Assembly: GCF_019704135.1 (NCBI RefSeq)
Contig: NZ_AP024355.1
Span: 4,099,034-4,163,033, forward strand
Origin: Desulfuromonas versatilis
GTDB taxonomy: Bacteria > Desulfobacterota > Desulfuromonadia > Desulfuromonadales > NIT-T3
Direction: 5' to 3'
DNA length: 64,000 nt
How positions within the stretch are numbered: the stretch's first letter is position 1; each line of letters starts with the position of its first letter. Shown piece after piece: positions 1 through 7,590 of the stretch. The notes under the pieces were generated by a model. That model saw only the letters and a list, made by a program, of their open reading frames with translations. It was not told the DNA's origin and ran no database searches. A program made the translations under genes and the position numbers.

Positions 1-42
1 CAGGATCGGCGGGCGTTGCGGTTGGAGGGCCGGAATCATCAT
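1..42 (-). CDS. partial ORF directly after hydrogenase large subunit, unrecognised
   Basis: An ATG at position 42 overlaps the hydrogenase stop codon in an ATGA arrangement, typical of translational coupling. The frame stays open for 14 codons to the window edge (MMIPALQPQRPPIL). Too little is visible to name a product. The next gene of the hydrogenase operon (small subunit, cytochrome b or maturation protease) is expected here, but that is inference from position only. Confidence 0.35.
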   Translation of the reverse strand, partial: MMIPALQPQRPPIL

Positions 43-1604
43 TCGGCCCCGACCACGAAGCGGCTGAGATCCTCGCCCTTGGGGGTGACCACGTGCACCG
101 CGCAGGACAGGCAGGGGTCGTAGGAGCGGACGATGCGCACCAGCTCGAAGGGGTTGCGGTTGTCCTTGACCCGGGTGCCGAGCAGCGACTGCTCCATCGG
201 CCCGGGCTGCCCTTTGCCGTCGGCGGGGCCGGCGTTCCAGGTGGTGGGGACCACCGCCTGGTAGTTCTTGGTCTTGCCCCCTTCGACCACGATCCAGTGG
301 CCGAGGGCGCCGCGGGGCGCTTCGTGCAGGCCCATGCCGCGGGCGGTGACCTCGAGGGGGAAGTCGGTGAAGGTCGGCTCGCCGGGCTTGAGCTGCAGCA
401 CCCACTGCTTGAGCTGCTCGGCGACCAGCTTGCACTCGATGGCGCGGGCGGCGTGACGGCCGAGCACCGAGAACAGGGCCTCGGGCGAGGCGCTGAACTT
501 GGCCAGCACGTCGTTGACCATCCCCTGCACCTGCTTGTCGCCGCCGGCATAGCTGGCCAGCATCCGCGCCAGCGGGCCCACCTCGAGCACCTCGCCGTCG
601 TAGCGGGGGGACTTGACCCAGCTGTAGGCGCCGGCCTTGTCGCGGTCGGGGACGGTCTGGCCGTCGTAGGGGTGTACGGCCCCGGTCTCCTTGAACCAGC
701 TGTTCTGCACCTCTTCGGTGATCCTGGCGGGGTCGAGTCGGCGCAGCTTGAGGTCGGCCCCCTTGACGATCCCCTGGGGGATGAAGCGCTGGCGCTTGGT
801 CAGGTCGGGGTCGCTGTCCAGGTCGAAAACGCCGAAGGAGAGGTACTGCCTGCAGCCGGCGCCGATCCCGAAGTAGTCGCTGTAGCGCCCGGCGACCATC
901 AGCACGTCCGGCAGGTAGTAGGTGTCGATGAAGTCGGTGAGCTGCTCGAGCTTCCACAGGAAGCTGGCGATCTTGTCGACGCTGGGGGCGGCGGTGACGC
1001 CGCCGGCGACGATCGACATGTTGTGCGGCATCTTGCCGCCGAACACCGCCACCGCCTCGTGGGCCAGGCGGCGCATATTGAGCGCCTCGACATAGTGGGC
1101 CACGGCTGCCCGGTTTTCCTCCTTGGAGAGCCGGTAGTCCCCCTCATAGCGGGGCACGAAGGGCCCGAGGTGGCCGCGGGCGATGAAATCCTTGACCTTC
1201 TTCAGGGTCGGGTCGGCGCCGCTGTAGTCGGCCACGGCGGTCACATCGACATAGTCGAGGGCCGCCAGTTGGTAGAAGTGCAGGATGTGGGACTGGACGA
1301 AATTGGCGCCCTGGATCAGGTTGCGCAGGATACGGCCGTTGTCGGTGATGCTGCCGTTGACCCCGTAGACCTCGTCGAGGGCAAAGGCCGCGGTCAGCCC
1401 GTGGGAGGTGGGACACACCCCGCAGATGCGCTGCATGATGCGTGCGGCATCGCGAGGGTCGCGTCCGATCAGGATGTTTTCCAGCCCGCGGTACATCATC
1501 CCCGAGCTCCTGGCCTCTTTGACTACCCCGCCGTCGACCACCGCCTCGATCTTCAGGTGGCCCTCGATACGGGATACCGGATCAATCACAATCTTTTCTG
1601 CCAT
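39..1604 (-). CDS. [NiFe]-hydrogenase large (catalytic) subunit precursor
   Basis: 521 aa, the usual length for a group-1-like [NiFe]-hydrogenase large subunit, which carries the Ni-Fe(CN)2CO site that interconverts H2 with protons and electrons. The N-terminal ligand motif RICGVC (Cys61, Cys64) and the C-terminal motif DPCLSCAVH (Cys498, Cys501, His504) are both intact. A 17-residue tail after His504 is the expected extension removed by a maturation endopeptidase after nickel insertion, so the ORF encodes an unprocessed precursor. It has no signal peptide; large subunits normally travel with a Tat-targeted small subunit. The small subunit does not lie upstream, where a regulator terminator and promoter are found, so this gene appears to lead its transcript. 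The hyp genes nearby would make its cofactor. Subgroup not assigned. Confidence 0.95.
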   Translation of the reverse strand: MAEKIVIDPVSRIEGHLKIEAVVDGGVVKEARSSGMMYRGLENILIGRDPRDAARIMQRICGVCPTSHGLTAAFALDEVYGVNGSITDNGRILRNLIQGANFVQSHILHFYQLAALDYVDVTAVADYSGADPTLKKVKDFIARGHLGPFVPRYEGDYRLSKEENRAAVAHYVEALNMRRLAHEAVAVFGGKMPHNMSIVAGGVTAAPSVDKIASFLWKLEQLTDFIDTYYLPDVLMVAGRYSDYFGIGAGCRQYLSFGVFDLDSDPDLTKRQRFIPQGIVKGADLKLRRLDPARITEEVQNSWFKETGAVHPYDGQTVPDRDKAGAYSWVKSPRYDGEVLEVGPLARMLASYAGGDKQVQGMVNDVLAKFSASPEALFSVLGRHAARAIECKLVAEQLKQWVLQLKPGEPTFTDFPLEVTARGMGLHEAPRGALGHWIVVEGGKTKNYQAVVPTTWNAGPADGKGQPGPMEQSLLGTRVKDNRNPFELVRIVRSYDPCLSCAVHVVTPKGEDLSRFVVGAE

Positions 1605-1631
1605 GCACTCTCTCCTGGAAATGGATTTTTA

Positions 1632-1676
1632 TTTCCCGCCGGAAAAAGCGTTGACCATCTGTTTTCCGCGGGAAAA
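1632..1676. promoter_or_regulatory. paired inverted repeats in the hydrogenase leader
   Basis: Two similar inverted repeats sit between the candidate sigma-54 promoter and the start codon: TTTCC-CGCC-GGAAA (1632-1645) and TTTTCC-GCG-GGAAAA (1662-1676). Their centres are about 30 bp apart, roughly three DNA turns. The pairing and spacing suggest a dimeric DNA-binding regulator, but the binding protein is unknown. Confidence 0.45.
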
Positions 1677-1702
1677 GGATCATCTGCGATCCAGCAAAAC
1701 TG

Positions 1703-1717
1703 GCAAGGAGCATGCCG
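1703..1717 (-). promoter_or_regulatory. candidate sigma-54 promoter for the hydrogenase operon
   Basis: Read on the minus strand the site is CGGCAT-GCTCC-TTGC, which matches the sigma-54 consensus TGGCAC-N5-TTGC at 8 of 10 positions, with the essential GG and GC in register. The predicted start lies near 1691, about 87 nt before the hydrogenase ATG. A sigma-54 activator gene lies immediately upstream. Confidence 0.45.
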
Positions 1718-1767
1718 CGGCCTCGGCAAAAATTTAAAACCCCAGTCAAAACGACTTTTTAAGCGCA

Positions 1768-1834
1768 ATTTTGTATACAGTAAACGATTTGCTTCAGCCG
1801 GCAGCCAAGGGACAGCATTCCCCATTTTGTATAC
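1768..1834. promoter_or_regulatory. two TTTTGTATAC sites upstream of the hydrogenase promoter
   Basis: The decamer TTTTGTATAC occurs twice in the same orientation, with palindromic GTATAC cores at 1773-1778 and 1829-1834, 56 bp apart. The cores start about 55 and 110 bp upstream of the -24 element, which is the usual location for enhancer sites of NtrC-type activators. A third GTATAC core in a perfect 10-bp palindrome lies at 3531-3540 upstream of the regulator gene. Binding by that regulator is inference. Confidence 0.35.
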
Positions 1835-2012
1835 TTTTGTCGCATCAGGTCGAGGCCCGCGGCTGTCCCACTCAGGCCAAAAGGACACATCGACACGGCC
1901 GCCGAGGGAACATCCTGGCGCAAAGTACCCAGCGGGGCAAAAAGTACCCACCGGTGGCCGCGGTCGGATCGGTCGGAACCGACCGGGCCGCCGGTGATCG
2001 GCGGCAAAGGCA

Positions 2013-2053
2013 GAAAAAGAAAAACCCCGCCGCCGGATATACCGGGGCGGGGC
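2013..2053 (-). terminator. rho-independent terminator of the response regulator gene
   Basis: On the minus strand a strong GC hairpin (GCCCCGCC pairing with GGCGGGG, apex around CCGGTATATCCGG) is followed by TTTTTCTTTTT. It begins about 25 bp after the regulator stop codon and separates that gene from the hydrogenase promoter. Confidence 0.85.
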
Positions 2054-2078
2054 CTGTCAAGGGGAATGGGCGATCCGG

Positions 2079-3437
2079 CTATTCCTCGCGGGAGATGTCG
2101 TACTGCTGGAGCTTGCGATCGAGGGTCTTGCGGGAGATCTGCAGGATCTGAGAGGTTTTCACCTTGTGGAAGCGGGTCTGCCGGAAGACCTGCTCGATGT
2201 ACCTGGCTTCCAGCTCGGCCATGGACATCTGCTCCTGGGGCAGGGCGAACTCCACCGGCCGCCCCTCGGCCACCTTCACCGGCAGGTGTTCCGGGGCGAT
2301 CTCCCGCCCGTCGGCGAGGATCGCCGCCATTTCGATAACGTTTTCCAGTTCGCGCACGTTGCCCGGCCAGTCGTAGCTGCGCAGCAGGGCCAGGGCGTCG
2401 CCGCTCACCCCCTGGGAGCCGCGCGAGGCATATTTGCGGAGGAAGAACTCGGCCAGCAGCTGGATGTCATCGCGCCGCTCGCGCAGGGGCGGAACATTGA
2501 GGGTGACGACGTTGAGTCGGTAATAGAGGTCCTCGCGGAAATTGCCCTTGGCGACCTCCGCCTCGAGGTCGCGGTTGGTGGCGGCGATAAAGCGCACGTC
2601 GGCATGACGCACCCGGGTCGAACCGACGGGGATGAATTCCCTCTCCTGCAGCACGCGCAGCAGCTTGGCCTGCAACGAGGCACTGACGTCGCCGATCTCG
2701 TCCAGAAACAGCGTCCCCCGGTCGGCCTCCTCCACCAACCCGCGCTGGGTCCCCACCGCTCCGGTGAACGCCCCTTTGACATGGCCGAACAGCTGGCTTT
2801 CAAGCAGGGTGTCGGTGAGCGCCGCGCAGTTGATGGTCAAAAAGCGCTGGTCGCGCCGGCGGCTGCTGTAATGGATGGTGGAGGCGATCAATTCCTTGCC
2901 GGTGCCGCTCTCCCCGAGGATCAGCACGCTGGCGTCGGAGGGGGCGACCTTCTTGGCCAGTTCGAAGACCCGCTTGAACTGGCTGCTGCGGAAAATCACC
3001 TGGTCCGGATCGAAGCGCCGGCGGATCTCGGCCTTGAGGGAGCGGTTCTCCTCGACCAGCCGGGTGCGCTCCACCACCTTTTCCAGCAAGTCGGTCAGGT
3101 CGTCGGCCACCACGGGCTTGGCCAGGTAGTCGAGGGCTCCCTGCTTCATGGCCTCCACCGCGGTGCGCACCGTGGCGAAGGAGCTGACCAGAATCAAGCC
3201 GGTTTCAGGGCGTGCCGCCTTGATGCGGCGCAGCGCCTCGAGCCCCTCGAAACCGGGTTGCCGGACATCGAGCAGGATGACGTCGGGCGGCTGCTCCCGA
3301 AACTCGTCCAGGTGCATGAGAAGCTGGGCGCTTGCGGCGAAGCATTCAACCGCGTATCCCCGCCCCTCCAGCAGAACCCGCAGGTACTCCCGGGAGCCCT
3401 GTTCCTCGTCGCAGACGTAGATTCTTCCCTTTTCCAT
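2079..3437 (-). CDS. sigma-54-dependent response regulator (NtrC family)
   Basis: 452 aa from the ATG at 3437; a longer upstream frame exists but the receiver domain begins exactly here (MEKGRIYVCDE). The N-terminal receiver has acidic residues at D10/E11/E12, phospho-acceptor Asp57 and Lys107. The central AAA+ domain has Walker A GESGTGKE (175-182) and the sigma-54 contact loop GAFTGA (222-227). A Fis-type helix-turn-helix at the C-terminus ends near TSQILQISRKTLDRKL. It would activate sigma-54 promoters after phosphorylation; no partner kinase is in the window. Its place between the hydrogenase gene and the hyp operon suggests a HoxA-like hydrogenase regulator. It could equally be the flagellar activator acting at a distance, since no other sigma-54 activator is present. 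Confidence 0.93.
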   Translation of the reverse strand: MEKGRIYVCDEEQGSREYLRVLLEGRGYAVECFAASAQLLMHLDEFREQPPDVILLDVRQPGFEGLEALRRIKAARPETGLILVSSFATVRTAVEAMKQGALDYLAKPVVADDLTDLLEKVVERTRLVEENRSLKAEIRRRFDPDQVIFRSSQFKRVFELAKKVAPSDASVLILGESGTGKELIASTIHYSSRRRDQRFLTINCAALTDTLLESQLFGHVKGAFTGAVGTQRGLVEEADRGTLFLDEIGDVSASLQAKLLRVLQEREFIPVGSTRVRHADVRFIAATNRDLEAEVAKGNFREDLYYRLNVVTLNVPPLRERRDDIQLLAEFFLRKYASRGSQGVSGDALALLRSYDWPGNVRELENVIEMAAILADGREIAPEHLPVKVAEGRPVEFALPQEQMSMAELEARYIEQVFRQTRFHKVKTSQILQISRKTLDRKLQQYDISREE

Positions 3438-3530
3438 GCAGCAGATCCTCGCCGGTAGATGAAGGCCAGCCTGGCCGGACTTCAAGATAGCAGACCCACC
3501 CCCCTGCCACAAGAGGATGAATTCCGCATC

Positions 3531-3540
3531 GCGTATACGC
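3531..3540. promoter_or_regulatory. perfect 10-bp palindrome GCGTATACGC
   Basis: It lies in the 215-bp gap between the divergent regulator and hypA genes and shares the GTATAC core with the pair upstream of the hydrogenase promoter. It is a candidate operator; the binding protein is unknown. Confidence 0.3.
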
Positions 3541-3559
3541 CAAGCCGGATTGTCGGGCC

Positions 3560-3589
3560 TTGATTTTTCCAAAACGATCCCCTTATATT
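3560..3589 (+). promoter_or_regulatory. candidate sigma-70 promoter for the hyp operon
   Basis: TTGATT (3560-3565) is followed after 17 bp by TTATAT (3583-3588), about 65 bp before the hypA ATG. The stretch is AT-richer than its surroundings. The match is good but untested. Confidence 0.4.
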
Positions 3590-3652
3590 GGTTCTTTGTC
3601 CCCCGATACCGACCGCCCCCGATTGCCGCGGCCAAAACCGAAAAAGTCCCCC

Positions 3653-3994
3653 ATGCACGAAGTAGGCATTACCCAGAGCATTGTCGAAATCGCCGAGCGG
3701 ACGGCCCGCAGCGGAGGCGCCAAGCGGGTACTGTCGGTAACCGTGGAGATCGGCGCCCTGTCGGGGGTCATCCCCGAAGCGGTGGAGTTCTGCTTCGAGG
3801 CCTGCTCAAAGGGGACGTTTCTGGAGAATGCCAGGCTCATCATCGAGCGAGTGCCCGGCATGGGACGCTGCCCCAACTGCGCCGGGGAAACGGAGATCGA
3901 CGCCTACAGCTGCGAATGCCCCGCCTGCGGGGCCTTCGGCCTGGAGACCCTGCAAGGCAAAGAGCTGCGCGTCAAGGAAATGGAGATCGACTGA
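3653..3994 (+). CDS. hypA: hydrogenase nickel-incorporation protein HypA
   Basis: 113 aa, the standard HypA length. HypA is a zinc-structured chaperone that passes nickel, with HypB, to the hydrogenase large subunit. The start MHEVGITQS was chosen over an upstream in-frame ATG because the MHE N-terminus, whose His2 ligates nickel, is invariant in the family. Two CxxC pairs of the zinc domain are visible (CPNC and CPAC near residues 70-95). The stop is 2 bp before the hypB start, so the two are co-translated. Confidence 0.96.
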   Translation: MHEVGITQSIVEIAERTARSGGAKRVLSVTVEIGALSGVIPEAVEFCFEACSKGTFLENARLIIERVPGMGRCPNCAGETEIDAYSCECPACGAFGLETLQGKELRVKEMEID

Positions 3995-3996
3995 CC

Positions 3997-4740
3997 ATGT
4001 GCATCGATTGCGGCTGCCCCTCGCCCGGGCACGATCATCACCACCACAAGGCACACGACCATGACCACGGACACGATTCCCGCACCGTGCGCATCGAGGA
4101 GGACCTGCTGGCCAAGAACGACCGGCTGGCCCGGGCCAACCGGGAGCTTTTCCGCGACAAGGGGCTGTTCGTCCTCAACCTGGTGAGCTCTCCGGGCTCG
4201 GGCAAGACCTCGATCCTCGAGCGGACCCTCGCCGACCTCGGGGCGCAGACCGGCTTCGCGGTGCTCGAGGGAGACCAGCAGACCGCCAACGACGCCGAGC
4301 GCATCGCCGCCACCGGGGTGCCGGTGCACCAGATCAACACCGGCGCCGGCTGCCACCTCGACGCCCACATGGTCGGCCACGGGGTAGAGCGTTTTGACCT
4401 CGATGCCGTGGATATCCTGATGATCGAGAACGTCGGCAACCTGGTCTGTCCGGCCTCCTTCGACTTGGGCGAGGACCACAAGGTAGCCGTGCTCTCGGTC
4501 ACCGAAGGCGAGGACAAGCCCCTCAAGTACCCGCAGATGTTCCAGGCCGCCGACATTCTGCTGATCAACAAGATCGACCTGCTCCCCTACCTGCGCTTCG
4601 ATGTCGAGAAATGCAAGCAGTTCGCCCGCCGCGTCAATCCGGCCATCCGCATCTTCGAACTCAGCTGCCACAGCGGCGTGGGGATGGATGCCTGGTACGG
4701 CTGGCTGGCGGAGGGAGTGGCGAAAAAGCGTAAGCAGTAA
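3997..4740 (+). CDS. hypB: hydrogenase nickel-incorporation GTPase HypB
   Basis: 247 aa from ATG at 3997. HypB is a SIMIBI-class GTPase that drives nickel insertion. The N-terminus has the high-affinity nickel motif CxxCGC (Cys2, Cys5, Cys7). A histidine/aspartate run follows (residues 12-27, with 8 His), which in other HypB proteins stores nickel. The P-loop SSPGSGKT lies at 64-71, and the guanine-specificity motif NKID is near residue 189. It follows hypA by 2 bp. A long upstream extension of the frame overlaps hypA and was rejected. Confidence 0.96.
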   Translation: MCIDCGCPSPGHDHHHHKAHDHDHGHDSRTVRIEEDLLAKNDRLARANRELFRDKGLFVLNLVSSPGSGKTSILERTLADLGAQTGFAVLEGDQQTANDAERIAATGVPVHQINTGAGCHLDAHMVGHGVERFDLDAVDILMIENVGNLVCPASFDLGEDHKVAVLSVTEGEDKPLKYPQMFQAADILLINKIDLLPYLRFDVEKCKQFARRVNPAIRIFELSCHSGVGMDAWYGWLAEGVAKKRKQ

Positions 4741-4808
4741 TGAGTAATAAGTGATCAGGGAAAGACAAAAGCTTTAGGCTTTTACTCGTCACTCATCACT
4801 CATCACGC
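4739..4808. repeat. degenerate-unit inverted spacer element, hypB-hypC gap
   Basis: The gap is filled by a left arm of TGAGTAATAAGTGATCAG type and a right arm of TCACTCATCACTCATCAC type separated by about 30 bp. The arms are built of short degenerate units (GAGTAAT, ACTCATC) that can pair imperfectly. It is one of about a dozen such spacers in this window, almost all inside operons. Confidence 0.7.
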
Positions 4809-4827
4809 CTTTAAAGGAGTTCGAATC

Positions 4828-5058
4828 ATGTGCCTAGGCGTACCGATGCAGGTCAAGAGCATTGCAAACGGCATCGCCGTCTGCGAGATCGACGGCGTGC
4901 GCCGCGAGGCGAGCCTGATGATGGTCGAGGGGGTCGAGGTCGGCGACTTCGTGCTGATCCACGCCGGCTTCGCCATCGAGAAGCTCGATGAAGCCGACGC
5001 CGAGCAGACCCTACAGCTGTTTCGCGAGGTGCTCGCCTCCGGGGGAGGCCCGGCGTGA
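4828..5058 (+). CDS. hypC: hydrogenase assembly chaperone HypC
   Basis: 76 aa. HypC (HypC/HybG/HupF family) forms a complex with HypD that carries the Fe(CN)2CO unit and delivers it to the apo-large subunit. The N-terminal MCLGVPM motif, with essential Cys2, is intact. A strong ribosome-binding site AAAGGAG lies 11 bp upstream. Its TGA overlaps the GTG start of hypD (GTGA), so the two partner proteins are translationally coupled. Confidence 0.96.
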   Translation: MCLGVPMQVKSIANGIAVCEIDGVRREASLMMVEGVEVGDFVLIHAGFAIEKLDEADAEQTLQLFREVLASGGGPA

Positions 5059-6146
5059 AGTACTCCAGCGAATTCCGCGACCCCGCGGTCGCGAAAAAAC
5101 TCATCGAGCAGATTGGTGAAGCGGTGGCCGGCTTCGACGGGCAGATGACCCTGATGGAGGTCTGCGGCACCCACACCATGGCCATCTACCAGCACGGCAT
5201 CCGCGCCCTGCTGCCCAAGAGCATCCGCCTGATCTCCGGGCCCGGCTGCCCGGTCTGCGTCACCCCGGTAAGCTACGTCGACCACGCGGTGGCCCTGGCG
5301 CGGCGGCCCGGCACCCTCATCACCACCTTCGGCGACATGGTCCGGGTGCCCGGCTCGAGCAGCAGCCTGCAGCGCGAAAAGGCCCGCGGGGCCGACGTGC
5401 GCATCGTCTACTCGCCGCTCGACGCGGTGGCGCTGGCGGAAAAGACCCCCGAGAAGCAGATCGTGTTTCTCGGCGTCGGCTTCGAGACCACCACCCCCAC
5501 CGTGGCCGGGGCGATTCTCGAGGCCAGGCGCCGCGGGCTGTCGAACTTCTTCGCCCTGTGCGCCAACAAGACCATCCCGGGACCCATGGCGGCGCTGGCC
5601 GGCGACCCCGAGCTGAAGGTCGACGGCTATATCTGCCCGGCCCACGTCAGCGCCATCATCGGCGCCGAGGCCTACCGGCCGCTGGCCGAGCAGCTCAAGG
5701 TCCCCTGCGTGGTGACCGGCTTCGAGCCCCTCGACATGCTGCAGGGGGTGCTGATGCTCGCCCGCCAGATCGTGGCCGGCGAAGCCCGGGTCGAGACCCA
5801 GTACAGCCGCATCGTCAAACCCGGCGGCAACCCCAAGGCCCGGGCGATCCTCGAAGAGGTCTTCGAGCCCTGCGACACCGCCTGGCGGGGCATCGGCGTG
5901 ATTCCGCAGAGCGGCCTGAAGATCCGCGAGAGCTACGCCGCCTTCGATGCCGAGCGGCAGCTGCCCGTCGCGGTTGAAGAGCCCCGCGAAGCCAAGGGCT
6001 GCATGTGCGGTGAAATTCTCAAGGGGAAGGTCACCCCCACCGAGTGCCCCCTGTTCCGCCAGGCCTGCACCCCGGAAAATCCCATCGGCGCCTGCATGGT
6101 CTCCAGCGAAGGGACCTGCGCGGCGGAGTACAAGTACGGCACCTGA
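5055..6146 (+). CDS. hypD: hydrogenase formation protein HypD
   Basis: 363 aa starting at a GTG that overlaps the hypC stop. HypD is the [4Fe-4S] scaffold on which the Fe(CN)2CO moiety is assembled with HypC and HypE. Signature cysteines are present: CGTHTM (Cys37), GPGCPVC (Cys65, Cys68) and the C-terminal cysteine-rich cluster-binding segment starting at CMCGE. Length is normal for the family. Confidence 0.96.
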   Translation: MKYSSEFRDPAVAKKLIEQIGEAVAGFDGQMTLMEVCGTHTMAIYQHGIRALLPKSIRLISGPGCPVCVTPVSYVDHAVALARRPGTLITTFGDMVRVPGSSSSLQREKARGADVRIVYSPLDAVALAEKTPEKQIVFLGVGFETTTPTVAGAILEARRRGLSNFFALCANKTIPGPMAALAGDPELKVDGYICPAHVSAIIGAEAYRPLAEQLKVPCVVTGFEPLDMLQGVLMLARQIVAGEARVETQYSRIVKPGGNPKARAILEEVFEPCDTAWRGIGVIPQSGLKIRESYAAFDAERQLPVAVEEPREAKGCMCGEILKGKVTPTECPLFRQACTPENPIGACMVSSEGTCAAEYKYGT

Positions 6147-6150
6147 AACC

Positions 6151-6257
6151 CGTTACTGGTGATTGGTCTAAGGCTTGGTTTTGATGCTTTTACCATTCAC
6201 GAGTCACGAGTCACCAATCACGGTTCTTCAGTTTTTCAACCAGTCACCAATCACGGT
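6151..6257. repeat. degenerate-unit inverted spacer element, hypD-hypE gap
   Basis: A left arm around TTACTGGTGATTGGT faces a right arm of tandem units (CACGAGT twice, then CACCAATCACGG), and a second copy of CAGTCACCAATCACGG follows. An open frame upstream of the hypE ATG is only translation of these repeats. The architecture matches the element in the hypB-hypC gap, but the unit sequence differs. Confidence 0.65.
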
Positions 6258-6261
6258 TTTT

Positions 6262-7272
6262 ATGACAGACATCATCCTGCTCGGCCACGGCAGCGGCGGA
6301 AAGCTGAGTCATCAGCTGCTCGACGAGCTGATCATCCCCACCCTCTCCGGGGTGGCGCAGCGCGACCAGAACGACGCGGCGGTGCTGAACCATGGCGGGC
6401 AGCGGCTGGCCTTCACCACCGACTCCTACGTGGTCGACCCGATCTTCTTCCCCGGCGGCAACATCGGCGATCTGGCCATCAACGGCACGGTCAACGACCT
6501 GGCCATGGCCGGCGCCCGGCCGGTGGCGGTGAGCGTCGGGCTGATCCTCGAGGAGGGGCTGCCGCTGGAGGACCTGCGGCGGATTCTCGCCTCGATGAAG
6601 CAGGCGGCGCAAAGCGCCGGGGTGGCCATCGTCACCGGCGACACCAAGGTGGTGCCCCGGGGCAAGGCCGACAAGATCTTTATCAACACCTCGGGGATCG
6701 GCGTCTTCGACCATGACTACGAGGTGCGCGGCAGCGGCGCCCGGGTCGGCGACAAGATCCTGATCAACGGCAGTATCGGCGATCACGGCATGGCGATCCT
6801 GGCCAGCCGCGAAGGGCTCGACCTGGAGGCCGACATCCGCACCGACAGCGCCGCGCTGCACGAGCTGGTGGCCGAGATCATCGCCGCCGGCGGCGAGGCG
6901 GTGCACGCCCTGCGCGACCCGACCCGCGGCGGGGTGGCCACCACCCTCAAGGAGATCGCCCTGCAGTCTCAGGTCGACATCACCCTCGAGGAGGCGGCCC
7001 AACCGGTGCGCCAGGAGGTGGCCGGCGCCTGCGCCATCCTCGGGCTCGACCCGCTGTTCGTCGCCAACGAGGGCAAGCTGCTGGCCGTGGTCGCCCCCGA
7101 GGCGGCGGAAAGCGTCCTCGCAGTCATGCGCCGCCACCCCCACGGGGCCGAAGCCACGATCATCGGCGAGGTGACCGGCGCCTCGGACGGCAAAGTTTTC
7201 ATGCGCACCGCCATCGGCGGGCTGCGCGCCATCGAAATGCTCGCCGGCGAACAGCTGCCCAGGATCTGCTGA
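6262..7272 (+). CDS. hypE: carbamoyl dehydratase HypE
   Basis: 336 aa from ATG at 6262 (MTDIILLGHGSGGK). HypE converts the carbamoyl group received from HypF into thiocyanate on its C-terminal cysteine, the source of hydrogenase cyanide ligands. The C-terminus PRIC has the essential terminal Cys. The AIR-synthase-like fold shows as GDTKVV and DPTRGGVATTLKE motifs. In-frame upstream ATGs lie in repeat sequence and were rejected. The partner carbamoyltransferase HypF is not in this window. Confidence 0.96.
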   Translation: MTDIILLGHGSGGKLSHQLLDELIIPTLSGVAQRDQNDAAVLNHGGQRLAFTTDSYVVDPIFFPGGNIGDLAINGTVNDLAMAGARPVAVSVGLILEEGLPLEDLRRILASMKQAAQSAGVAIVTGDTKVVPRGKADKIFINTSGIGVFDHDYEVRGSGARVGDKILINGSIGDHGMAILASREGLDLEADIRTDSAALHELVAEIIAAGGEAVHALRDPTRGGVATTLKEIALQSQVDITLEEAAQPVRQEVAGACAILGLDPLFVANEGKLLAVVAPEAAESVLAVMRRHPHGAEATIIGEVTGASDGKVFMRTAIGGLRAIEMLAGEQLPRIC

Positions 7273-7304
7273 ACCCCAATCATTTAGCGCGAAAGGACAC
7301 TTCC

Positions 7305-7487
7305 ATGAAAATCGTCGTCGATCCCCAAACCTGCACAGGCTGCGGCGCCTGCATCGAGGTCTGCCCGGCAGCGGCGATCTCCCTGGAGCAGAACGTCGCG
7401 GTCATCGACCCGCTCCGCTGCGACCTTGACGGCATCTGCATCCCCGCCTGCCCCGTCGACGCCATCTCCTTCCAGGAGACCGCCTGA
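7305..7487 (+). CDS. small ferredoxin, one 4Fe-4S site plus a site with an Asp ligand
   Basis: 60 aa, bacterial ferredoxin-like. The first motif CxxCxxCxxxCP is complete (Cys10, 13, 16, 20). The second motif has Cys39, Cys45 and Cys49 followed by Pro, but Asp42 stands where the second Cys should be (CDLDGICIPACP). In known ferredoxins an Asp at this position gives a cluster that interconverts between 3Fe and 4Fe forms, so a [4Fe-4S] plus [3Fe-4S]/[4Fe-4S] protein is inferred. It lies 32 bp after hypE and is probably in the same transcript, ahead of an Rrf2 regulator. It may carry electrons to or from the hydrogenase; the partner is unknown. Confidence 0.85.
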   Translation: MKIVVDPQTCTGCGACIEVCPAAAISLEQNVAVIDPLRCDLDGICIPACPVDAISFQETA

Positions 7488-7533
7488 ACCCTCACCTTTT
7501 GACCGCCGCCCCGTCAACCTGAAATTCAGCATC

Positions 7534-7578
7534 TTGACTTGGCGCGCATTTGGGCTTAAATAAGACCAAAGAGGTCTT
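7534..7578 (+). promoter_or_regulatory. promoter and operator of the Rrf2 gene
   Basis: TTGACT (7534-7539) is followed 16 bp later by TTAAAT (7556-7561), giving a convincing sigma-70 promoter. Immediately downstream is the inverted repeat AAGACC-AAAGA-GGTCTT (7562-7578), which would overlap the transcription start. This is the usual place for an autoregulatory Rrf2-type operator. Confidence 0.55.
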
Positions 7579-7590
7579 TATGGTTGTCTT

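Noticed and set aside
93-1997. Long plus-strand open frame opposite the hydrogenase gene
   Set aside because: It is the antisense shadow of a GC-rich gene; the minus strand has complete hydrogenase motifs and the plus frame encodes low-complexity Gly/Leu/His-rich sequence with no known domain.
4739-4808. CRISPR-like array
   Set aside because: Units are 6-10 bp, degenerate and without spacers of constant length; no cas genes are present.
6175-6261. N-terminal extension of HypE
   Set aside because: The extra residues are translation of repeat units; HypE proteins start at MTDIILLGHGSGGK-type sequence.
4800-7300. Complete hyp set including hypF
   Set aside because: hypA, hypB, hypC, hypD and hypE are present, but no acylphosphatase/YrdC-type HypF frame is found in the window.
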